Below, one piece after another: positions 1 to 7,891 of a stretch of 64,000 bases of DNA; positions within the stretch are counted from its first letter, which is position 1; every line of letters begins with the position of its first letter. The notes beneath the pieces were generated by a model. It was not told the DNA's origin. It searched no databases and saw nothing but the letters and a program-made list of their open reading frames with translations. Where the stretch lies: positions 3,968,001-4,032,000 of the forward strand of contig NZ_CP151650.1 in NCBI RefSeq assembly GCF_038397775.1, given 5' to 3'. The position numbers were made by a program, and so were the translations under genes. Source of the DNA: Pseudomonas sp. RC10. GTDB lineage: Bacteria > Pseudomonadota > Gammaproteobacteria > Pseudomonadales > Pseudomonadaceae.

Positions 1-1290
1 CAGCTCCCCTGCTTCGATGGCGTTGGCAACTTTCATCGTGGTGCGGTAGTTCTCGGTGTACAGCACCGACGACAAGCCGAATTGATGGTCGTTGGCCATG
101 ACCAGCGCTTCGTCGATGTCGCGGTACTTGAGCACCGGGAGCACCGGGCCGAAGATTTCTTCCTGAACGATTTCCATGTCCTGACGGCAACTGCTGAGCA
201 GCGTTGGCGGGTAGAAATGGCCTTTGCCAACGGGCAACACGCCGCCGGCCTCCAGCACTGCGCCTTCGCCGATGGCACGCTCGACCATGGCGTGAATGTT
301 CTGCTGGGCACTGGCACTGACCAGCGGGCCCATGCGCGAAGCGTCTTCGGCACGATCACCAAAACCCACCGCACTGATCTTTGTTTTCAACAGACCAAGG
401 AAACGCTCGTACACACCCTCGTGCACATACACCCGCTCCACCGCCGTGCAGAGTTGGCCGCAGTGGGTGGTCTTGGAGACAACGATATCGCTCGCGGCTT
501 TTTCCAGATCAGCATCGGCCTCGATGATCGCAGGCGTCTTGCCGCCCAGCTCCAGCGACGGTTTGGCGATGTTTTCCTTGCAATAGTCCAGCACGATGCG
601 CCCGGCGTTGACGCTGCCGGTCAGGGTGATCATGCCCACGGCTTTATGGGTGCAAACGTTCGCAGCGGTCTTGTGGTCCATGGTGAGGATGTTGATCACC
701 CCGGCCGGAATGCCCGATTGCTGTACGGCCTTGGCGATTTCAAAGGCTGAAATCGGCGTGTTGTTGCTCGGACGAACCACCACGGTATTGCCCGCGATCA
801 GCGCCGGGGCGATCTTGCGCAGCAGCGTATAGACCGGGTAGTTGAACGGAATCAGGCACGCCACGACGCCGATCGGCTGACGTTGCAGCAGAATATTTTC
901 GTTGGGCGTGTCGCTGGGAATGATTTCGCCTTCGATACGGCGCGCCCACTCGGCATGGTAACGGGTGATTTGCGCAGCGTAGCGGGCTTCGTTGCTGGCG
1001 TCGGCGACGCTTTTGCCAGACTCGGCGGCCAGTGCCTGACCAATGTCTTCGGCGCAGGCTTCAAGGGCGTCGGCCAGGGAACGCAGATGATCACCGCGCT
1101 CGATGCTGGTCAAACCGCCCCAGACTTTCTGCGCCGCAGCGGCGGCGTTCACGGCCGCCACCGCTTCCTCGGCGGTTGCCGCCGGGACATGTCCAACCAA
1201 CGCTTCGGTGGCCGGGTTGTAGACCGCAATCACCGCGTCATGGGCAGGCTCGGCAAACTGGCCGTTGACATAGTTTCGTTCGAGTCGCAT
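1..1290 (-). CDS. NAD(P)-dependent aldehyde dehydrogenase, AldA (lactaldehyde dehydrogenase)-like, partial
   Basis: The reading frame is open from an ATG at 1290 down to the window edge without a stop, giving 430 residues; E. coli AldA is about 480, so roughly the last 50 are outside. The start reads MRLERNYVNGQF. The AWARRIEGEI block followed by ENILL closely matches AldA. ELGGKTPA carries the general-base Glu, and the Cys of HCGQLC is the catalytic thiol. Family members oxidise small aldehydes (lactaldehyde, glycolaldehyde) to acids in the cytoplasm. It lies downstream of, and on the same strand as, a LysR gene, with a motif at 1352-1370 in the gap that also occurs in front of the divergent porin. 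Substrate is inferred only from family resemblance. Confidence 0.9.
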   Translation of the reverse strand, partial: MRLERNYVNGQFAEPAHDAVIAVYNPATEALVGHVPAATAEEAVAAVNAAAAAQKVWGGLTSIERGDHLRSLADALEACAEDIGQALAAESGKSVADASNEARYAAQITRYHAEWARRIEGEIIPSDTPNENILLQRQPIGVVACLIPFNYPVYTLLRKIAPALIAGNTVVVRPSNNTPISAFEIAKAVQQSGIPAGVINILTMDHKTAANVCTHKAVGMITLTGSVNAGRIVLDYCKENIAKPSLELGGKTPAIIEADADLEKAASDIVVSKTTHCGQLCTAVERVYVHEGVYERFLGLLKTKISAVGFGDRAEDASRMGPLVSASAQQNIHAMVERAIGEGAVLEAGGVLPVGKGHFYPPTLLSSCRQDMEIVQEEIFGPVLPVLKYRDIDEALVMANDHQFGLSSVLYTENYRTTMKVANAIEAGEL

Positions 1291-1351
1291 GTGGGACGTC
1301 CACCGTTGTTTTTGTACGAATGACGAGCAGTCTTGTCATCGAACACGGTGG

Positions 1352-1370
1352 CGACAAACGATTTATTGAT
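1352..1370 (-). promoter_or_regulatory. Putative LysR-regulator site upstream of the aldehyde dehydrogenase
   Basis: The sequence CGACAAACGATTTATT lies about 60 bases before the aldehyde dehydrogenase start and is followed by a second CGACAAAC. A near-identical copy, in the other orientation, occurs in the LysR/porin divergent region at 2481-2503. Two copies flanking a LysR gene fit a regulator-binding site; binding itself is inferred. Confidence 0.45.
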
Positions 1371-1422
1371 CCGACAAACATTCCAAAAACGCACGTTACT
1401 GTCCTACCCCATCGTTGCGTGG

Positions 1423-2364
1423 TCAGGGAATCGCTGTCAGGGCCGCCGTAGAGGGTTCGAGCTGACGCTGCGCCAGCCAGATTTCTTCCTGCAACCACTG
1501 GCTGAAGACCTGCAATTGCGGCAAATCCTGCTCCGGGCGGGTCACCAGCCAATACGATTGGTGGCCTTCGACGTGCACGTTCATCACTTGAGTCAGGTGT
1601 CCGGTGGCCAATTCAGGGGCAACCATGTGCCAGTCGGCGATGGTGATGCCCAGTCCGTCGACTGCCGCACGAATGGCCAGGTCGAGCAGGTCGAACTCGT
1701 ACCCGCCCTGGGTATCGACGCCCTGGATGCGCGCGGCGTCGAGCCAGTGTTTCCAGGTCAGGTAGCGCTGGTCCTCGTTGGCCAGCACGTGCAGCAGCGT
1801 CAGGCGATTGAGGTCGATCCCCTCGTCGCTCGACTCCCGCGCATACAGCGACGGCGCGCAGACCGCGATGTGCCGCTCCTGAATCAGCAGTGAACTGTCC
1901 AGCCCGTCCCACTCGCCGTTGCCAAACCGGATCGCACAATCGAGGGTGCTGGTCTCGGCCAGGCTGTCCTGCAAACGGGTGCTGATGCTCAACTCCAATT
2001 CGGGATGCTGCTCGCGCAAGCGCCCCAGGCGCGGCATCAGCCAGCGATGGGTGAAGGTCGGCGGCGCGTTGATCCGCAGACGGTTGGAGTGGGACTTCTG
2101 CTGAAGGCTGCGCACGGTCATTTCGATTTTGTCGAAGGATTGATGCAGCGCCCGCAACAGCACCCGACCGGCGCTGGTGAGGTCGAGGTGGTGATGGCGA
2201 CGCTCCAGCAGCGTCTCACCCAATTGCTCCTCAAGCTGCCGCACCTGGCGACTGACCGCGCTCTGGGTCACGTTCAACAGCTCGGCTGCGCGGGTAAAAC
2301 TGCCGGTGCTGCCGGCCACTTCGAAGGCTTTCAGGGCATTGAGGCCGGGCATTTTGCGTTTCAT
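1423..2364 (-). CDS. LysR-family transcriptional regulator (GcvA-like)
   Basis: 313 residues from an ATG at 2364 (MKRKMPGLNALKAFE), preceded by an AGAGAG ribosome-binding sequence; an open extension to 2532 lacks any LysR homology and is not used. The N-terminal winged helix has the LysR signature (FTRAAELLNVTQSAVSRQVR) at about residues 21-40, followed by a LysR substrate-binding domain. The opening resembles GcvA-type regulators. It is divergent from the porin at 2559 and lies just upstream of the aldehyde dehydrogenase on the same strand, so it probably controls both. The effector molecule is unknown. Confidence 0.88.
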   Translation of the reverse strand: MKRKMPGLNALKAFEVAGSTGSFTRAAELLNVTQSAVSRQVRQLEEQLGETLLERRHHHLDLTSAGRVLLRALHQSFDKIEMTVRSLQQKSHSNRLRINAPPTFTHRWLMPRLGRLREQHPELELSISTRLQDSLAETSTLDCAIRFGNGEWDGLDSSLLIQERHIAVCAPSLYARESSDEGIDLNRLTLLHVLANEDQRYLTWKHWLDAARIQGVDTQGGYEFDLLDLAIRAAVDGLGITIADWHMVAPELATGHLTQVMNVHVEGHQSYWLVTRPEQDLPQLQVFSQWLQEEIWLAQRQLEPSTAALTAIP

Positions 2365-2480
2365 GTGAAGCTCTCTAACCGCCACGGGGAAGGCGCGAAG
2401 CATCCCACGGTACGACAGGTTTCGACTACGGCCGTTGGAGAACTTTCTGGCAGTAACATGCATTTGTCGAAGGTTTGGCG

Positions 2481-2503
2481 GGACAAATAATCGTTTGTCG
2501 ATT
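2481..2503. promoter_or_regulatory. Putative LysR operator in the LysR/porin divergent region
   Basis: The plus strand reads GGACAAATAATCGTTTGTC, an inverted repeat of GACAAA with a 6-base spacer (2482-2487 and 2494-2499). A further TTTGTCGA half-site lies at about 2463-2470. Read on the minus strand it gives CGACAAACGATTATTTG, nearly the same as the motif before the aldehyde dehydrogenase at 1352. The shared, palindromic arrangement suggests the binding site of the adjacent LysR protein. Confidence 0.45.
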
Positions 2504-2558
2504 ACGCCTCGGATCACAAAACTGCGCGCCATCTAATAAAAACAACCGAGACGTACCC

Positions 2559-3737
2559 ATGCCTTCCTGCGCTTCCCTGCGGCTGTCTGCTTCGTGCCTC
2601 ACCCTTCTCTGTGCCTGCTCCGCGCCTGCCATGGCCGTGCAAGTCACCGACCATTTCGACCTTGGCGGTGCCATCCGCGCGCGCTGGGATTACGACCCGG
2701 ATCGGGACATCCAGAAATTCAATTTCGACACCGTGTTCCTCACCGCCAAATACACCTCTGACAGCTGGATCGGTGCCGCGAAATACCGCTTCTACGGACA
2801 CTACTACCCCTATAAATACACCCAACACGTGGGCGATGTTTCGTTCCCCGAGTACGCGTGGGTCGGCTATAAATTCAACCCGGATCAACAGATTCAAGTG
2901 GGCCTGAACCAGATCCCGTTCGGCTTGCAGCCTTACTTCGGCAGCACCTTCTTCGAGACCCTCGGCAACGTGGTCGGCCTGGAAGACGTCGAGGAAATGG
3001 GCGCCAAATACATTCAGCAAACCGGCGACTGGAACATTCAGGCGGGCTATTACCTGCGTCCGGCGTGGCAAGGCAAAGGCACCAGCAAAGGCCGTACGTA
3101 TTCCAGTGTGGTGTCGCAAGCGGACAGTTACGTCGCCAACGGCAGTGACAACCAGGAGCGCAATACCGTCGTGCTGCGAGTGGCCAGGGCGCTCGACCTC
3201 GGGCCATGGAAATCCGAAGTCGGCGTCTCGGGCCTGGCCTCTTCGCTGGAAAACAACGACACCGACCGCGATGGCCGACGCAACGCCGTCGCCGTTCACT
3301 ACATCGGTAAAAACGGCCCGTGGGGCGTGCAATTGCAAGCCGCCCGCCAACAGATGTCGCCGCGCAACCCCGGCACCGACGAACTGGTCACCTTCGGCGG
3401 TTACGACGGCACCTACAACGTCGCCAGCCGCGCCAACCTGTACGTTGCCGACCTGAGCTACGACGTCGGCGGCAAATACCTGTTCGACCAGATCAGCGGC
3501 ATCAAGCTCTACGCCAACTACAGCGCCTACCAGAAATCCGCCGCCGGCTTCGACGACTCCCAGCGCGTGATCCTCGGCTCCTCGTTCTCGGTCAGCAAAC
3601 TGTGGGTCGCCACCGAATGGCTGATCGGCAAGAACGACCCCTACATCGGCGGCAGCGATTACAGCCAGAGCCTTGGTGCGGGGGGGAGCAATCAGTGGGA
3701 GAACCAGTTGTATGTGAATGTGGGGTATTACTTCTAA
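2559..3737 (+). CDS. Outer-membrane porin
   Basis: 392 residues from ATG 2559 (MPSCASLRLSASCLTLLC), with a Sec signal peptide ending near PAMA-VQ (about residue 26). The mature part alternates short aromatic beta strands and turns (FNFDTVFLTAKY, YYPYKY, LYANYSAY) and ends in GYYF; a C-terminal Phe is typical of outer-membrane barrels recognised by the Bam complex. It faces the LysR gene divergently across a 194-base promoter region. Probably a specific channel for the substrate whose aldehyde intermediate the neighbouring dehydrogenase oxidises; that substrate cannot be read from the sequence. Confidence 0.8.
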   Translation: MPSCASLRLSASCLTLLCACSAPAMAVQVTDHFDLGGAIRARWDYDPDRDIQKFNFDTVFLTAKYTSDSWIGAAKYRFYGHYYPYKYTQHVGDVSFPEYAWVGYKFNPDQQIQVGLNQIPFGLQPYFGSTFFETLGNVVGLEDVEEMGAKYIQQTGDWNIQAGYYLRPAWQGKGTSKGRTYSSVVSQADSYVANGSDNQERNTVVLRVARALDLGPWKSEVGVSGLASSLENNDTDRDGRRNAVAVHYIGKNGPWGVQLQAARQQMSPRNPGTDELVTFGGYDGTYNVASRANLYVADLSYDVGGKYLFDQISGIKLYANYSAYQKSAAGFDDSQRVILGSSFSVSKLWVATEWLIGKNDPYIGGSDYSQSLGAGGSNQWENQLYVNVGYYF

Positions 3738-3748
3738 GTGTGGACGCG

Positions 3749-4156
3749 CTACGCCCGCCCAACCCCCTCGAACGCCACATCCACCATCAACCCCGGATCG
3801 AGACTGCGAATCCGCTGCTCGATGTGGTAAGCCCCTGCCTCGGCATAGCGCAGGTACACGCGGCCGCAGGTCACGCATTCGCAAACCTTGCAGCGGTTGT
3901 AGGGAAAGAATTGTGGGGCGATGGGGGCGTCGGGTGACCAATAGGAGGTGTTGGCGGGGTGGTATTCGACGAGCGTGAGGTCTTCTTCCTCGGCGGCGAT
4001 CAGGGAGCCGACTTCCCGCAGTTGGCTTTCTTTGAGCGAGACGGGAAGCCCTTCCCAGCCCGCGAAGGATTTGGACTGGCACGTGCAAGGCTGGTTCATG
4101 GCGTGGGAGCGTTGGGCGAAACGCATGAGTTCGGCGTAGGCGAGAGGTGTGAACAT
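3749..4156 (-). CDS. Conserved hypothetical Cys-rich protein
   Basis: 135 residues. The tail end carries CKVCECVTCG, a clustered C-x2-C-x-C-x2-C pattern that could hold a metal; an earlier pair (CTC) is near residue 24. No signal peptide or membrane segment is visible. Its 3' end meets the porin 3' end convergently, 11 bases apart. Function not recognised. A later in-frame Met (MNQPCTC) is a possible alternative start. Confidence 0.55.
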   Translation of the reverse strand: MFTPLAYAELMRFAQRSHAMNQPCTCQSKSFAGWEGLPVSLKESQLREVGSLIAAEEEDLTLVEYHPANTSYWSPDAPIAPQFFPYNRCKVCECVTCGRVYLRYAEAGAYHIEQRIRSLDPGLMVDVAFEGVGRA

Positions 4157-4254
4157 GAGCGGCAGACTCTTGGCAGATGAGGTCTTTCGAGGCGTGTCAC
4201 ATTGTGCAATGCCGACAGCCCCGTGCCTACTGCCCCTGCAACGAACGTGTGCGG

Positions 4255-5337
4255 TCAGCGAACGACGCGCCGGGTGAGCTGACCGCCCGGAATCGGGTAG
4301 GACACGTACAGCCCGGATTCGACCTGATCCCTGGACGCTTGCGCCAGGCCCCGGACCTTATTTGACGCAGTCATCAACCGCTGACGATCTAGCCGGCCAT
4401 TCTGTACCGCATCGACGATGGCCTGAGCGATGTCGTCCAGCCCCGATTCGCTGGACACCAGCAAAAGATGCGCGCCCGCTTCCAACGCTGTGACGGCCGT
4501 GTCGGTGATGCTGTTGTCGCGCAGGATGGACACGGCGTCCAGGTCGTCTGAAATGATCAGGCCATCGAACCCTAATTCCTCGCTCAACAGCCCAATGACC
4601 TTGCGCGATGTGCTGGCGGAGTGCTGCGGGTCGAGTGCGGGAAACACCGCCGGACCGGGCATGATCGCTTTCACGCCGGCCGCGATCACTTGGCGGAACA
4701 CGTCCAGCCCCTCGTTCAGCGCTTCAAGGTTGTCCGGTACGAAGGCCCTGGCCACAGCAGGGTCGTCCAGGGTTTCATAGTGACCGGGGAAGTGCTTGGC
4801 CGTGGCGATCACCCCTGCCCGCTGCACACCCCGGATGAACGCGCAGGAAATACGCGCGACTTGGACGGCGTCCGGCCCCAAATGGCGGTTGTGCAACCAA
4901 GGGTTGTTGCCGGTGACCACATCGACGATCGGGGCCAGGAACATATTGACCCCCATGGCCCGCGCCGAACTTGCCATCTCATAGCTGCGCGCCTCGATGT
5001 CTTCGCTGCTGAGCGTCTTGAGTTCGTTTGCCGACGGCATACCGGGCACCAGCCGATGCAACCGTTGTATGCCTCCAAGCTCCTGATCAACGGCGACCAA
5101 TACCGGGCCACCTGCACAGTCCGCGGCATGCTCGACGATACGGGAGAAATCCGCCTGGGCTTCAGCACGACGACGCTCGAAGGTCATCTTGCGTGCGAGG
5201 TATTCGTCACGGGTTTCGCCCAACAAAATGGAAACGCCGCCGTTTTTCAGGAAACGACGCACACCCTCATCAAGCGTGAGTCCGCTGAAAGCCGGTAGCA
5301 AGACGGAATAGGCTGCTCGGTGCAGTTCGGTCATCAT
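4255..5337 (-). CDS. Glycoside hydrolase family 3 protein, NagZ-like
   Basis: About 360 residues from ATG 5337; ATG 5349 and TTG 5352 are also possible, and none has a strong ribosome-binding site. GH3 features are clear: the KHFPGH motif in ATAKHFPGHYET and the catalytic Asp region in IISDDLDAV. NagZ enzymes remove beta-1,4-linked N-acetylglucosamine from muropeptides in the cytoplasm. In canonical NagZ the motif continues KHFPGHG; here it is KHFPGHYETLDD, so it may be a paralogue with another beta-hexosaminide or glucoside substrate. No signal peptide. A palindromic operator candidate lies directly upstream (5360-5373), so expression is probably repressor-controlled, unlike housekeeping nagZ. 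Confidence 0.8.
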   Translation of the reverse strand: MMTELHRAAYSVLLPAFSGLTLDEGVRRFLKNGGVSILLGETRDEYLARKMTFERRRAEAQADFSRIVEHAADCAGGPVLVAVDQELGGIQRLHRLVPGMPSANELKTLSSEDIEARSYEMASSARAMGVNMFLAPIVDVVTGNNPWLHNRHLGPDAVQVARISCAFIRGVQRAGVIATAKHFPGHYETLDDPAVARAFVPDNLEALNEGLDVFRQVIAAGVKAIMPGPAVFPALDPQHSASTSRKVIGLLSEELGFDGLIISDDLDAVSILRDNSITDTAVTALEAGAHLLLVSSESGLDDIAQAIVDAVQNGRLDRQRLMTASNKVRGLAQASRDQVESGLYVSYPIPGGQLTRRVVR

Positions 5338-5359
5338 GCTCGTTCTCATCAATAAATAT

Positions 5360-5373
5360 GAGCATTAATGCTC
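5360..5373. promoter_or_regulatory. Palindromic operator candidate upstream of the NagZ-like gene
   Basis: GAGCATTAATGCTC is a perfect 14-base palindrome 23 bases before the chosen start. Further ATGCTC half-sites lie at 5336-5341 and 5389-5394. Clustered identical half-sites around a promoter are typical of a dimeric repressor; no regulator gene is adjacent, so the protein is unknown. Confidence 0.45.
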
Positions 5374-5802
5374 GTTGTCGCTCACTTTATGCTCATTAAA
5401 GGCATTGTCAAGCCGGACAGCCTTCAAACCGAGCGCTCACCTCTCACCTGAGTGAGCACTGAAGTGACCATCCGTCCTGCGACTCTTTGTGATGTGCACG
5501 TTTCATGACCGCTGGAAACGCTTCTGTTGCCTACCTATCCGCTGCCCAGATCAAGGGCGCGGGGAATATTTACGGGACGCTCTTTTCATTTAGCCGTTTG
5601 CTCGTCAACATACGCGGCAACTGATGAAGGGGGCGCTAAACGCTTCAATGAGAATCGATACCGTTCCCCAACTTCTCTCTTTCAAGTCGAGATAAAACAA
5701 ACACGTGCGAACCCACTTAAAGATCGAAAAATGATATCGGATTGATATTAATTCTCGGCAGTGGCTTCACGTGATCTCACGCTTAGTTTCAGGATGAACT
5801 CG
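5374..5802. other. Intergenic region, comparatively AT-rich, no supported gene
   Basis: About 430 bases separate the divergent NagZ-like and lipoprotein genes. A 72-codon open frame at 5527-5745 has no recognisable domain or ribosome-binding site and is not called. The stretch before 5760 is visibly richer in A and T (AAAAATGATATCGGATTG) and probably holds the promoter of the lipoprotein at 5803. Confidence 0.4.
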
Positions 5803-6138
5803 ATGCGTCATTTACTGCTGACGGCTACGCTGGCCGTGTCGCTTTATGGCTGTGGTTCCACGCCGAACAATCCATCTGTCGATCTGGAAACCACCAAGGC
5901 CCCGGCGGACTACGCGCAATGCGTGTTCCCCAAGTGGCAGAAAATCAAACCCGAAACGACGATGACCGAAGGCAAGAACCACTTTAAGTTGCTGGTCTCC
6001 AGCAAAGTGTCTCAAGACGACATTCTCGAAGTGTTCAAAGGCAACCCCAACACCCGCGTGTTCTTCTATCAACGGGCACCCCTCTCTGCCGCGTTCGGTC
6101 GCAGCGCGCTGGAAAAAGCCGCTCGGGAATGTTTGTGA
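5803..6138 (+). CDS. Small lipoprotein, function unknown
   Basis: 111 residues from ATG 5803, chosen because CAGGA lies 9-10 bases upstream and the resulting MRHLLLTATLAVSLYGC is a classic lipoprotein signal with lipobox LYGC. An upstream ATG at 5794 would add three residues. The mature part holds two further Cys (one near QCVF, one at the penultimate residue, ECL) that may pair. No domain recognised. It stands alone, 132 bases before the PfpI-like gene. Confidence 0.65.
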   Translation: MRHLLLTATLAVSLYGCGSTPNNPSVDLETTKAPADYAQCVFPKWQKIKPETTMTEGKNHFKLLVSSKVSQDDILEVFKGNPNTRVFFYQRAPLSAAFGRSALEKAARECL

Positions 6139-6270
6139 GTCCAGCCTGACCCTCCAATGGCGCGAATGGCCGACGGTGCAATCAGGCTGAACTTTCGTTT
6201 TTGCAATTCCCTCTGAGAACCGACACGTCCGATTTATCGGGCACGGTATCCACTGGGAGGCATCACCACC

Positions 6271-6834
6271 ATGAGCACCACACTGAACGGCAAGAAAGTC
6301 CTGATCATCACCGCCAACACCGGGATCGAGCGCGACGAGTTGCTCAAACCGCTGGAGGCGTTGAAAGGCATGGGGGCAACTGTGACTCACGCGACCATCA
6401 AGGGCGGCGCCGCCCAGACGTTCCTGCACGACACCGAGAAAGACACCAGCGTCACCTCGGACGCCCGCCTGGCGGGCTTGTCCGTTGATCAATTCGATGC
6501 GCTGATCATCCCGGGCGGCACCGTCAACGCCGACACCCTGCGTCAGGACGCCGATGCCCAGCGTCTGGTCAAGGCCTTCGCTGATGCGGGCAAACTCATT
6601 GCCGCGATCTGCCACGGCCCATGGCTGCTGATCGATGCCGGGGTTGTGGAAGGCAAGACGCTCACCTCCTATCCTAGCGTGCGCACTGACCTGCTCAACG
6701 CCAAGGCGGCAGTCTGGGTCGATGCCGAGGTCAAGCAATGCGGCGCCAATGGCTGGACGCTGATCACCTCGCGCACACCGGATGACCTGCCTGCCTTCAA
6801 CGAGGCCATCGGCAAGGCGCTGCTTGCAGCATGA
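6271..6834 (+). CDS. DJ-1/PfpI family protein (type 1 glutamine amidotransferase-like)
   Basis: 187 residues, preceded by GGGAGG. The nucleophile elbow AICHGPW (Cys near residue 114) and an early acidic residue in GIERDEL are the family hallmarks; FDALIIPGG is the usual central strand and oxyanion loop. Family members include the stress protein YhbO, PfpI protease and protein deglycases, so the activity could be hydrolytic or glyoxalase-like on damaged proteins. Cytoplasmic; single-gene unit followed by a very strong hairpin at 6859-6899. Confidence 0.85.
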   Translation: MSTTLNGKKVLIITANTGIERDELLKPLEALKGMGATVTHATIKGGAAQTFLHDTEKDTSVTSDARLAGLSVDQFDALIIPGGTVNADTLRQDADAQRLVKAFADAGKLIAAICHGPWLLIDAGVVEGKTLTSYPSVRTDLLNAKAAVWVDAEVKQCGANGWTLITSRTPDDLPAFNEAIGKALLAA

Positions 6835-6858
6835 AGCCAGTGGCGTAGCCCGAAAGCA

Positions 6859-6899
6859 AGACGCACCGACGCCGCTTTCATAGCGGCGTCGGTGCGTCT
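6859..6899. terminator. 18-bp perfect hairpin between the PfpI-like and glycosyltransferase genes
   Basis: Left arm AGACGCACCGACGCCGCT pairs perfectly with the right arm ending GGCGTCGGTGCGTCT around a 5-base loop (TTCAT). It starts 24 bases after the PfpI-like stop. There is no T-run afterwards, so it is an atypical terminator or an mRNA 3' stabiliser. The remainder of the 306-base gap (6835-7140) shows nothing else clear. Confidence 0.55.
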
Positions 6900-7140
6900 G
6901 GAAGAGGAGTAACCCCAGCGGAAGACAGCGACGTACAGTCCGCCAGGGGAGTCTCGCACTCACGGGGTAGGAACTGCTGTTGGCCGACTAATTCAATCTT
7001 TCTTCATTTATAGGGCCAAAATTTCTCGTTTACGACAGCCTGTCTTCGAAAACGAAAATACTTGCAACTCTTGTCCAAACAATCACGTCGACATCGAAAG
7101 GCCAACGCGATCACCGCGGGTGCCCTGACGAGAATCGCCC

Positions 7141-7806
7141 ATGATTGGAATCATTGTCCCCGCACACAACGAAGAGCTGTATCTGGATGACTGCATCAAA
7201 TCGCTGATCGCCGCTGCCGGTCATGAAGACCTGGGCGGCGAGGCGGTCGAGATTCTGATCGTCCTCGACGACTGTTCCGACAGTTCGGCGCAGATTGCAC
7301 GCGCCCATGGCGTACACACCCATCCGTGCAACCACCGCAACGTCGGCATGACCCGCGCAGCAGGCGCCCGGCGCATGCTGGACCGAGGCGCGCGCTGGCT
7401 CGCGTTCACAGACGCCGATACTGTTGTGCCGTACGCGTGGCTGGCGGAGCAAATCGCGTTCGGCGCTGACGCAGTCTGCGGCATCGTGCAGGTGGACGAT
7501 TGGTCCGAACACACACCGCAGGTGCGTGAGCGATACGACGCGCTTTATCGCCCGGTGGATGATCACCGTCACATCCACGGCGCGAATCTGGGCGTGTCTT
7601 CCGACGCCTACCTCCGAGCCGGAGGATTCAAGGCGCTGGCCGCCCATGAAGACGTGCATTTGGTCGCGGACCTCGAACGCATCGGCGCTCGCATCGTCTG
7701 GACCGCGCGTAACAGCGTGACCACCAGCGCCCGTAAGCACTGTCGATGCAAGGAAGGCTTCGGCGATTACCTGAATTCACTGGCGACTCAAACGTTATTA
7801 GGCTAA
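7141..7806 (+). CDS. Family 2 glycosyltransferase
   Basis: 221 residues. The GT-A fold is evident: IIVPAHNEE at the N terminus, LIVLDDCSD in the nucleotide-binding part, FTDADTVV with the metal-binding D-x-D, and HEDVHL as the acceptor/catalytic acidic region. No membrane segments, so it is soluble. The acceptor is unknown. From memory of other proteobacterial genomes, this GT type is often next to acyl-CoA dehydrogenase-like, PIG-L and NodS-like genes; here those three lie 3.4 kb downstream on the same strand (11262-13656), separated by mntH and a copper operon. Confidence 0.85.
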   Translation: MIGIIVPAHNEELYLDDCIKSLIAAAGHEDLGGEAVEILIVLDDCSDSSAQIARAHGVHTHPCNHRNVGMTRAAGARRMLDRGARWLAFTDADTVVPYAWLAEQIAFGADAVCGIVQVDDWSEHTPQVRERYDALYRPVDDHRHIHGANLGVSSDAYLRAGGFKALAAHEDVHLVADLERIGARIVWTARNSVTTSARKHCRCKEGFGDYLNSLATQTLLG

Positions 7807-7891
7807 CCCTCATAACGCATGCCGCCAGAATGCTCCGTTCGGCGCCTACCCTCGCATGCGCAGAACCCAGACCTCGGCGGGACCGCAATCG

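Noticed and set aside
2514..4088. 524-codon open frame antisense to the porin
   Set aside because: Compositional shadow of the porin; the real porin has signal peptide, strand pattern and terminal Phe.
5527..5745. 72-codon open frame in the AT-richer gap
   Set aside because: No ribosome-binding site, no recognisable sequence, unusual composition; probably promoter DNA.
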